Shown one piece after another: positions 1 to 5,244 of a DNA stretch of 5,244 nucleotides. The position numbers were made by a program, and so were the translations under genes. The number at the start of each line of letters is the position of its first letter. Position 1 is the stretch's first letter. Below the pieces are notes generated by a model, which saw nothing but the letters and a program-made list of their open reading frames with translations, made no database searches and was not told the DNA's origin. Source of the stretch: Alloprevotella sp. (lineage in GTDB: Bacteria > Bacteroidota > Bacteroidia > Bacteroidales > Bacteroidaceae); contig JABZGM010000151.1 of the NCBI GenBank assembly GCA_015259235.1, positions 1-5,244 on the forward strand. The letters run 5' to 3'.

Positions 1-24
1 TCTAAGGAGTTCTCCTAAGAGGAG
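1..24. repeat. Nested short palindrome at the window edge
   Basis: The first 20 bases, TCTAAGGAGTTCTCCTAAGA, form a palindrome around a TT centre with a single A/A mismatch. The word AGGAG at 5-9 pairs with CTCCT at 12-16, and the same CTCCT can pair instead with a second AGGAG at 20-24, so two mutually exclusive hairpins are possible. The element lies downstream of the minus-strand ribH gene. No T-run follows it in the visible part, so it is not a clear terminator. It shares the word GAGGAGTT with the inverted repeat at 684-749, which hints at a common short intergenic repeat. It is cut by the window edge, so its full extent is unknown. Confidence 0.45.
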
Positions 25-152
25 TTGTATAGATTTTGGGAGACAGAATCAAACCAGTCTTAAAGTGTCACAGTCAGTGTTGCATCTTTGTGATAAATCT
101 TTACTTAGAGCTTTCTGACCCTTGCTTCCAAATGTCTGCGCAGCTAGATTTT

Positions 153-635
153 TTATTCGAAGGACTTCATGAAGTCTACCATCTTGATGGCAGTAATGGC
201 AAATTCACGACCTTTATCCATGTTAGCACCAGCACGTTCTTCGGCTTGTACCTCATTGTTAACAGTGAGTACCCCATTGATCATAGGGATTTTTCCAGTA
301 GCATTGAGCTGCACCAATCCAGCAGTAGTGCCTTGACAGATATAGTCAAAGTGAGGAGTATCGCCTTTTATCACACAACCGAGGGCGATGATGGCGTCCA
401 CATAGCCATGTTCAGCCAACTGTGCACAGCCATATACCAATTCAAAAGCTCCTGGCACGTAACGAACGGTGATGCTCGTTTCATTAGCGCCATATTCGGT
501 GAGAGTGTCAATCGCACTTTTGAGCATTGCTTCGGTGATATGGGCATTCCATTCTGTCACAACAATACCAAAACGCATCATAGAAGCATCGGGTACGTTG
601 GCTGCATTGTGCTGGAGAAAGTTGAAAGAAGACAT
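153..635 (-). CDS. ribH: 6,7-dimethyl-8-ribityllumazine synthase
   Basis: This enzyme condenses 5-amino-6-ribitylamino-uracil with 3,4-dihydroxy-2-butanone 4-phosphate to give lumazine, the penultimate step of riboflavin synthesis in the cytoplasm. At 160 residues it has the usual family length. Visible motifs in order are the substrate-contacting aromatic Trp29 in VVTEWN, the VPGAFEL loop at 60-66, GCVIKGDTPHFDY at 86-98 with the general-base His95, and QAEERAG at 130-136 with the phosphate-binding Arg134. The start at 635 is the first ATG after an in-frame stop at 711-713, and no good Shine-Dalgarno precedes it. Two oddities: the usual Phe of the PVIFGVLT motif is Asn120 here, and the loop after RAG is one residue shorter than in Bacillus RibH. 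It lies 163 bases downstream of the TPR gene on the same strand, so cotranscription is possible. No FMN riboswitch is seen upstream. The family assignment is very secure. Confidence 0.97.
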   Translation of the reverse strand: MSSFNFLQHNAANVPDASMMRFGIVVTEWNAHITEAMLKSAIDTLTEYGANETSITVRYVPGAFELVYGCAQLAEHGYVDAIIALGCVIKGDTPHFDYICQGTTAGLVQLNATGKIPMINGVLTVNNEVQAEERAGANMDKGREFAITAIKMVDFMKSFE

Positions 636-683
636 AATGATAGAAAGGAAATCTCTTGAAGAGAAAAGTAATCTTGGTAATGC

Positions 684-749
684 GTAATGAGGAGTTAGGA
701 GGTAAGTGAGCTACAATGTGCCCATGCTTTGTTCCTAACTCCTCATTAC
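684..749. repeat. Perfect 17-bp inverted repeat (REP/MITE-like)
   Basis: GTAATGAGGAGTTAGGA at 684-700 is repeated as its exact reverse complement at 733-749, separated by 32 bases. In RNA this would be a 17-bp stem with a large loop. It fills much of the gap between the TPR gene stop and the ribH start, so a transcript running through both genes would carry it ahead of ribH. Reading along the minus strand, no T-run follows the second arm, which argues against a standard intrinsic terminator. It could be a REP-like palindrome, a small non-autonomous element remnant, or an RNA processing or attenuation site. The repeat itself is certain; its role is unknown. Confidence 0.9.
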
Positions 750-798
750 ATGATAAAGTGTGTTTGCGACTTTTGTTTCTTACGAAAGAAGTGGCAGC

Positions 799-1494
799 TT
801 ATTTAGTGCGTTCGATGTATTTATCAATTTCGGCACCCGTAGAAACGCCATTTTGCACACCGCTTTGTGAGTAACGGCTACGTGGGTAGTCGTTTTTGAT
901 GCGTACATAAAGTGCGTTTGCGTCAGCTTTCTTACCTTGATTTTCAAGAACGAGACCAGCTTGGATGAGATATTCGGGAGAAAGTGCATCGTTGTCAGCT
1001 TGAGATGCTGCTTTTTCCAAGTATTTTACGCCATTGTCAAATTGCTTGTCCGCAACATAAGCGTTGCCGAGTGCTGCCAATGCGTTAGCAGAAACGGTCG
1101 CATCGCCTTGGGGGGAGAAAGCTTCCAGCTGTTCGATGGCCTTTTTGTATTCGCCGAGGTTGAAGTAGGCAATACCTGCATACATGTGAGCCACGTTGCC
1201 TGCATCGGTCCAAGAATAAGTATCTGCCAACTTTTTGTAGCCTTTGAATTCAGCGCCATCGCCTTCTACTGCTTTCTTCCAATCACCTTGTTGCACGTAA
1301 GTTTGACCAAGAGCAATTGCAGCTTGACCTTCTTCGTTTTGACTGTTGAGATAGTAGCGACCACCAAAGAAGGCAACGAGTACAACGGCAACGGCAACCA
1401 AAGCCATGACGAGTTTTTGTTTGTTCTTGATGAGGAAAGCTTCTGTGCTAACGAGAGTTTCGTTCACATCCAGTGACTTGTTTGATTGACTCAT
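799..1494 (-). CDS. Membrane-anchored TPR protein, YfgM-like
   Basis: The 231-residue product has a short polar N-terminus, one hydrophobic segment at about 28-45 rich in Val, Ala and Leu, and then a soluble alpha-helical part. Lys23, Lys25 and Lys27 before the hydrophobic segment and the lack of a cleavage site suggest an uncleaved signal anchor with the C-terminal part outside the cytoplasm. TPR-like units can be read at about 98-128, 134-165 and 172-204, with typical helix-pair patterns such as AYFNLGEYKKAIEQLE. This layout resembles the YfgM family, whose E. coli member is an ancillary SecYEG factor that works with periplasmic chaperones; that role here is inference from architecture. The start ATG lies 72 bases downstream of a good Bacteroidetes -7 box. 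ribH follows on the same strand. A more generic TPR scaffold function remains possible. Confidence 0.9.
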   Translation of the reverse strand: MSQSNKSLDVNETLVSTEAFLIKNKQKLVMALVAVAVVLVAFFGGRYYLNSQNEEGQAAIALGQTYVQQGDWKKAVEGDGAEFKGYKKLADTYSWTDAGNVAHMYAGIAYFNLGEYKKAIEQLEAFSPQGDATVSANALAALGNAYVADKQFDNGVKYLEKAASQADNDALSPEYLIQAGLVLENQGKKADANALYVRIKNDYPRSRYSQSGVQNGVSTGAEIDKYIERTK

Positions 1495-1565
1495 GAGTAT
1501 GTAATAAGTTTATTTTGCAAGATTATAGATACTTGGCTCCAGATGAAGTGCGTGTATTTTGCCTG

Positions 1566-1597
1566 CAAAAATACTAAATAGTAAGCGAGTAACGAAA
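1566..1597 (-). promoter_or_regulatory. Probable promoter of the TPR gene (and perhaps ribH)
   Basis: On the minus strand TATTTTTG (1573 to 1566) is an exact match to the Bacteroidetes -7 consensus TAnnTTTG. A weaker TTTC, three of four bases of the -33 word TTTG, lies 20 bases further upstream at 1594-1597. The predicted transcript would have a leader of roughly 60-65 bases before the TPR start at 1494. The position is right for driving the minus-strand pair, but the -33 match is imperfect. Confidence 0.5.
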
Positions 1598-1648
1598 TAA
1601 AACATAGCTTTTTTGGTTGAAGGCTCAAAAAATAGTGAGATTTCTTCG

Positions 1649-1656
1649 TATCTTTG
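1649..1656 (+). promoter_or_regulatory. recF: Probable -7 box of the recF promoter
   Basis: TATCTTTG is an exact match to the Bacteroidetes -7 consensus TAnnTTTG and ends 42 bases before the recF ATG, giving a short leader of about 35 bases. No TTTG is found at the usual distance of about 20 bases upstream; the nearest, at 1612-1615, is too far. The leader that follows is rich in T and C and lacks a Shine-Dalgarno site. The box lies in the 204-base divergent region and does not overlap the minus-strand promoter. Confidence 0.5.
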
Positions 1657-1698
1657 TACACAGATTCTTCTTAGTATTCTGCATTTCTTCCTATTGAT

Positions 1699-2850
1699 AT
1701 GATATTAGAGCAACTTTCTCTTCTCAATTATAAAAACATCGAACAGGCGCAACTTACGCTTTCTCCTAATGTGAATTGTCTGATAGGTGCGAATGGTCAA
1801 GGCAAGACCAATGTGCTTGATGCTATTTATTTCCTTTCTTTTGGTAAAAGTGCTACGGCACTTACTGATGGTGCATGTGTTCGTCATGACGCTGAGTTCA
1901 TGATGCTTCAAGGTAAATATCGTTCTGCTTTGATGGAAGAGGAAGAAATATCATGTGGAATCAAGCGAGGACAGCGCAAGCGTATGCGCCGCAACGACAA
2001 AGAGTATAAAAGACTCAGTGAGCACTTAGGGGTAATTCCCTTGGTGATGCTTTCTCCTGCCGATGAACAACTAGTGTCTGGGGGGAGTGAGGAACGTCGT
2101 CGTTTTATGGATATTGTTCTTTCTCAGGTATCTCCTAATTATCTCGCTGCGTTAATTCGTTATAACAAATCATTGCAGCAGCGTAATGCGATGTTGAAGC
2201 AAGATGATGAGCCTGATGCCCAACTTTTTGAGGTGTTGGAGGAGATGATGTCGATAGATGCCGCAGTGATTTATCAAGAGCGACAAGCATTTGTGCGTGA
2301 TTTCGTGCCCATCTTCCAGGTTATGTATGCGCGATTCTGCAATGCTGCCTCTGAAGAGGTGGATATCCTCTATGACACTCATGCATCGCGTGGCGAATTG
2401 CTGCCAATATTGGTGCGAGACCGTGCAAAGGAGCGTATTGTTGGCTACACACTTCATGGACCTCACAAAGATAATCTTGAGTTGCTGATGAATGGTCACA
2501 ACGTGCGTCGCGAAGCCTCACAAGGGCAAACCAAAACTTTCTTCATTGCTATGAAGTTGGCGCAGTTTCTTTATCTTAAGTCTGTGGGGGAGCATCGCAC
2601 CCCGATACTCTTATTAGATGATATATTTGATAAACTCGACGCTGGTCGCGTGGCTTGTATCGTAGACTATGTGAGTGGTGATGATTTTGAGCAAATCTTT
2701 ATCACCGACACCAATCGAGAGCATCTGGATAGCATTCTTGCTGCTACCCATCGCGAATACAAACTCTTTGAAGTGAAGGGTGGGGAAGTGGCTTTAGTGG
2801 AAAATAATGGTGCCAGTAGAGCAGCGGAACTTCCTGCTTCTGATGCTTGA
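1699..2850 (+). CDS. recF: DNA replication and repair protein RecF
   Basis: RecF is an SMC-like ATPase that binds gapped DNA and, with RecO and RecR, helps load RecA at single-strand gaps. The 383-residue product shows the expected parts: Walker A GANGQGKT at 30-37, an ABC signature SQGQ at 274-277, and Walker B ILLLDD ending at Asp307-Asp308 with the D-loop DKLD at 311-314. The conserved GPHKDNLE segment lies just before the signature. Length is slightly above the usual 360-370 residues because of a C-terminal tail of about 15 residues rich in Ala and Ser. The ATG at 1699 fits the family N-terminus (a short beta strand beginning MILEQLSL) and lies 42 bases after a good -7 box. The next gene starts 27 bases after the stop, so the two are likely cotranscribed. 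recF is not beside dnaA or dnaN here, unlike in many Proteobacteria and Firmicutes. Confidence 0.98.
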   Translation: MILEQLSLLNYKNIEQAQLTLSPNVNCLIGANGQGKTNVLDAIYFLSFGKSATALTDGACVRHDAEFMMLQGKYRSALMEEEEISCGIKRGQRKRMRRNDKEYKRLSEHLGVIPLVMLSPADEQLVSGGSEERRRFMDIVLSQVSPNYLAALIRYNKSLQQRNAMLKQDDEPDAQLFEVLEEMMSIDAAVIYQERQAFVRDFVPIFQVMYARFCNAASEEVDILYDTHASRGELLPILVRDRAKERIVGYTLHGPHKDNLELLMNGHNVRREASQGQTKTFFIAMKLAQFLYLKSVGEHRTPILLLDDIFDKLDAGRVACIVDYVSGDDFEQIFITDTNREHLDSILAATHREYKLFEVKGGEVALVENNGASRAAELPASDA

Positions 2851-2877
2851 AAATCAAACTCTCAATCCGATTAGTGT

Positions 2878-3168
2878 ATGGAAAGACGTGAAACTCAACG
2901 CGCAGATGGCGTTGTTGCTAAATTTCTGCGTGCAAGTGGTTTAGAAACTCCTTATTTGCAATATAAACTGGTGCAGGCTTGGTCGACAGTTGTGGATGAA
3001 ACTACTGCTCGTGCCACGCAAGCGCTTGAGGTGCGCGAACAAAGTTTGTGGGTGCGTGTTGAGATTCCGGCTTTGCGCACACAACTCACGATGATGCGCG
3101 CGCAACTCGTGCAGCGCCTCAATGCTACTGTGGGAAGCATTCTTATTTACGATATAAAGTTTATCTAA
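2878..3168 (+). CDS. DUF721 protein, DciA-like
   Basis: This 96-residue protein matches the DUF721 pattern. A helical N-terminus (to about residue 30) leads into AWSTVV at 34-39 with the family Trp35, then a strand-rich stretch around LWVRVEIPAL, a helix containing QLVQRLN, and a closing strand ending in YDIKFI. DUF721 includes DciA, the ancestral loader or operator of the replicative helicase DnaB in bacteria lacking DnaC or DnaI. Bacteroidetes members are short and commonly sit next to recF, as here. It starts 27 bases after the recF stop with no obvious Shine-Dalgarno site, so it is probably translated from the recF transcript. The Gly usually following the WxxVV motif is Asp40. Family assignment is good; a helicase-loading role is inferred from the family, not shown by the sequence. 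Confidence 0.87.
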   Translation: MERRETQRADGVVAKFLRASGLETPYLQYKLVQAWSTVVDETTARATQALEVREQSLWVRVEIPALRTQLTMMRAQLVQRLNATVGSILIYDIKFI

Positions 3169-3247
3169 ATTCACCAACGGCATTTTCACTTACGATGTTA
3201 GTGCGTGGAGGAAATGCAGAAGGTGCAATACGATAGTCCTGCAACAC

Positions 3248-3267
3248 GGTTGTGCCTGGTGCACACC
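3248..3267. other. Small imperfect hairpin in the gap after the DUF721 gene
   Basis: GGT-T-GTGC and GCACACC can pair as a 7-bp stem with one bulged T and the 5-base loop CTGGT. It lies in the 169-base gap between the DUF721 stop and the Dna2-like start. The sequence after it, TTGGTCTTTT, is only moderately T-rich, so it is at best a weak terminator. The rest of the gap shows no RNA gene or conserved motif that I recognise. Confidence 0.3.
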
Positions 3268-3296
3268 TTGGTCTTTTATCTCGAGTTATTTCTTTG
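3268..3296 (+). promoter_or_regulatory. Weak candidate promoter for the Dna2-like gene
   Basis: TTTCTTTG at 3289-3296 matches the -7 consensus TAnnTTTG at all but one fixed base, and TTG at 3268-3270 lies 18 bases upstream as a possible -33 word. The box ends 41 bases before the ATG at 3338, almost the same distance as the recF box to its start. Together with the long gap this suggests that the third plus-strand gene may have its own promoter. The match is weak and could be chance. Confidence 0.25.
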
Positions 3297-3337
3297 TTGT
3301 CCCACTTATTATATTGAGTGGATTCTAACCTTAGCCT

Positions 3338-5244
3338 ATGACAAGCGTCCCTGCGTCTTATTATTATCAAGAAATCCTGCGTCTCCTACTCCAAGTTCAG
3401 ACGCCAATTCGGGAACGATGCCGAAATGGTTTTTTGATGTTTCAAGAGTTTCTTCAACAAGAAACAAGTGAAGCTGGTGTGTATCTTTCTGGAACATTCG
3501 CCAAGCTGCACTATCTCTTCCAAGACCGCAAGGTGGATGAAGAACAAATCTACATCGGACTCAATGATTATCGTGTTCGTATGGGGAATTTATCGAATAC
3601 GCGTGAGGAAGTGCTGCAATCTGACTTTGCGTATGATATGTTGCGCTTGGCACGGTTGGTGGCTTGGCGCAAGCAAGTGCCGTTGCCTATTCAATTAAAA
3701 GAGCGGCTGCCACAACTTCTTCCCGAACTAAAGCAGAGAAAAGGACGCTTTGCGGGTGATTTCCGAGTGGTCGTTTTAGAAAAGCATGATGACATTCTCC
3801 TTGTTTATTGTGTGAATGAAGGAATAGAGCAAAAGGTGCGTCTAAAGAGTGCTACTGACAATCGTAGTGACTTTACTGCCCTTCTTCCCCTTATTGAGGT
3901 AAATACAAATCTCAATCTTGTAGATACGCGTTGGGTGGATGATGTTCTAGAACCCACACTAATAGTGCTCGAACCTGATTTTCTCATTTCTGTGACGGCA
4001 ATAGCCAGCTGTATTCAGCCCACTGGTGTTTGCTCGGAGTATGAAGTGGTGAGTCGACTACAGCCAGTGCCTGTTTCTAAAGCTATCCTTCTAGGTAATA
4101 TGGCGGGGCAGATGTTGGATGAGGAACTGCATGGCTATGCATCGACTTATCCAGAAACGGCTCGCAGATTTTTTACTCAAAATGCTGTGCAGTGCTACAC
4201 TTGTACAGAGCTGAACGATGTGGATGCACGCCGTGATTTTCACTATAATGCCCAAAGCCAGCAACAGCATCTTAGGAATATGGTGCAGCATCAGTTGCGC
4301 GACGACCTACATCTTAATACGATGTCCGATATCCTGCTGGAACCTGCATTCTTCTGTGAATTGTTAGGATTGCAAGGACGTATGGACTTGTTGAGTCGTG
4401 ACTTTACGACGGTCATTGAACAGAAGAGTGGAAAGATGGATGAGTGGTCGCGGCGCACGCAACTGTCGCATAATATCCAGTTGCAGCTTTATCGTGCCAT
4501 TTTGCATTTTAGCCATAAAGTACGCTTCAATGATATGCGCGCATATCTGCTTTATTCTAAGTATCCACCCGAAGAAGGCTTGATGCGCATGGAGACCATC
4601 ATGGATTATCTCCGCACTGCAATGCAAGTGCGCAATGAAATTGTGGCGCGAGAACTCCTGTTTTCTACAGAAGGTATTGCTGACTATCTCGAACATTTTG
4701 ATGTTGACAGATTTACAGATGGCAGTGCTCCCAAACTCTGGGCGTATAAACGTCCTGACTTAGAGCAATTTATTGGGACTTATCGTAAATCCAGTTCGGT
4801 GGCACGCGCTTATTTTAATCGTTTCCATCGTTTTCTTTCTCTCGAAAGACGATTGGGCATGGTCGGTAGCCAGCAGCGCGAATGTAGTGGTTTTGCTTCG
4901 GCTTGGAATGCAACACTAGAGGAAAAGCAAGAAGTTGGGAACATTATGGCTGGCTTGTCATTAGCAGAGTTCGGAGGCTGTGTGTGCAATGCCGATGGGG
5001 CAGTGGAATCTCTTTGTCTAAAACTCCCACAAGCGGCTGAGCAATTTATGATTGCCCCTAATTTCCGTGAAGGAGATATCGTGGTGCTTTATGCTTACGA
5101 AGCTAATCTAGTGCCAGATATGCGCAAAGACTTGGTGTTTCGTGCAACCATCGTAAAACTTACTGCTGAGGATGTTACAGTTCAGCTCCGTGCTCCTCAA
5201 ACTAATGCAGCTGTTTTTGCGGTGCGACATGGTCGTTTGTGGGC
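3338..5244 (+). CDS. Dna2-like nuclease-helicase (partial, N-terminal part)
   Basis: The frame from ATG 3338 stays open for 635 codons to the window end, so the 3' part is missing. An in-frame TAG at 3332-3334, two codons upstream, fixes this as the first possible start. Residues 1-210 form an N-terminal region with no motif I recognise. Around 215-395 lies a RecB/Cas4/Dna2-type PD-(D/E)XK nuclease: the Dna2-like lead-in EPDFLISVTAIA, LLGNMAG at 251-257, GRMD with Asp350, IEQKSGK with Glu361 and Lys363, and QLQLY at 381-385. Residues about 574-627 (FREGDIVVLY and RATIVKLT onward) resemble the beta-barrel preceding the SF1 helicase in Dna2 and IGHMBP2-type proteins. Such enzymes cut flaps or resected ends. 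Oddities: Gly257 stands where Cas4/Dna2 nucleases have a motif I His, and no three-Cys cluster follows the QxxxY motif, so an iron-sulfur cluster seems absent. A helicase part is predicted, not seen. Confidence 0.9.
   Translation, partial: MTSVPASYYYQEILRLLLQVQTPIRERCRNGFLMFQEFLQQETSEAGVYLSGTFAKLHYLFQDRKVDEEQIYIGLNDYRVRMGNLSNTREEVLQSDFAYDMLRLARLVAWRKQVPLPIQLKERLPQLLPELKQRKGRFAGDFRVVVLEKHDDILLVYCVNEGIEQKVRLKSATDNRSDFTALLPLIEVNTNLNLVDTRWVDDVLEPTLIVLEPDFLISVTAIASCIQPTGVCSEYEVVSRLQPVPVSKAILLGNMAGQMLDEELHGYASTYPETARRFFTQNAVQCYTCTELNDVDARRDFHYNAQSQQQHLRNMVQHQLRDDLHLNTMSDILLEPAFFCELLGLQGRMDLLSRDFTTVIEQKSGKMDEWSRRTQLSHNIQLQLYRAILHFSHKVRFNDMRAYLLYSKYPPEEGLMRMETIMDYLRTAMQVRNEIVARELLFSTEGIADYLEHFDVDRFTDGSAPKLWAYKRPDLEQFIGTYRKSSSVARAYFNRFHRFLSLERRLGMVGSQQRECSGFASAWNATLEEKQEVGNIMAGLSLAEFGGCVCNADGAVESLCLKLPQAAEQFMIAPNFREGDIVVLYAYEANLVPDMRKDLVFRATIVKLTAEDVTVQLRAPQTNAAVFAVRHGRLW

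Noticed and set aside
36..659. Long plus-strand open frame of 207 codons
   Set aside because: It lies antisense over ribH, whose minus-strand product carries every lumazine synthase motif; the plus-strand translation resembles no family and is a shadow.
684..749. Intrinsic terminator
   Set aside because: The stem is strong but the loop is 32 bases long and no T-run follows the second arm on either strand.
636..798. FMN riboswitch ahead of ribH
   Set aside because: The gap is about long enough, but none of the conserved RFN element sequence blocks can be read on the minus strand; the only clear structure is the 17-bp inverted repeat.
937..1476. Plus-strand open frame of 179 codons
   Set aside because: It is antisense to the TPR gene, which has a clear membrane anchor and TPR pattern; the plus-strand product is Cys- and Phe-rich with no recognisable domain.
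3161..3370. Minus-strand small gene of 69 codons
   Set aside because: No family recognised, it overlaps the start of the Dna2-like gene and the end of the DUF721 gene on the opposite strand, and no -7 box precedes it; kept only as part of the gap observation.
3205..3471. Plus-strand open frame of 88 codons, and a similar 76-codon frame at 3468-3698
   Set aside because: Both run out of frame across the start of the Dna2-like gene, whose own frame is uninterrupted and shows nuclease motifs; they are shadows.
3338..5244. CRISPR-associated Cas4 or an anti-phage nuclease
   Set aside because: The nuclease motifs are shared with Cas4, but the protein is much longer, has a Dna2-like lead-in and a helicase-type beta-barrel, and no cas genes or repeat-spacer array are present.

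Overview
The window looks like ordinary chromosomal sequence from a member of the Bacteroidetes, most likely Bacteroidales (a Prevotella or close relative would fit). Three things point there: the gene set and its order (a yfgM-like TPR gene and ribH facing away from recF, with a DUF721 gene directly after recF), promoter boxes of the Bacteroidetes -7 type (TAnnTTTG) in the divergent control region, and start codons without clear Shine-Dalgarno sites. The assignment rests on family knowledge and pattern reading; no database was consulted.

Layout. Positions 1-152 hold no gene; the first 24 bases are a small nested palindrome cut by the window edge. On the minus strand follow ribH (153-635, lumazine synthase of riboflavin synthesis) and, upstream of it, a membrane-anchored TPR protein (799-1494). 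The 163-base gap between them carries a perfect 17-bp inverted repeat (684-749). Positions 1495-1698 are a divergent control region with one -7 box facing each way. On the plus strand come recF (1699-2850), a DUF721/DciA-like gene (2878-3168), a 169-base gap, and a long open frame that starts at 3338 and is still open at the window end. That last gene reads as a Dna2-type protein: an N-terminal region, a PD-(D/E)XK nuclease of the RecB/Cas4/Dna2 type, and the beta-barrel that precedes an SF1 helicase. The helicase motor itself would lie beyond 5244.

Function together. The plus-strand genes form a genome-maintenance group: RecF acts in gap repair, the DUF721 protein belongs to the family that includes the replicative helicase loader DciA, and the Dna2-like protein would process DNA ends or flaps. 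The minus-strand pair is metabolic and envelope housekeeping. No mobile element, CRISPR array, tRNA or rRNA was seen. The points most worth checking are the apparent loss of the iron-sulfur cysteines and of the motif I histidine in the Dna2-like nuclease, and the inverted repeat between the TPR gene and ribH.
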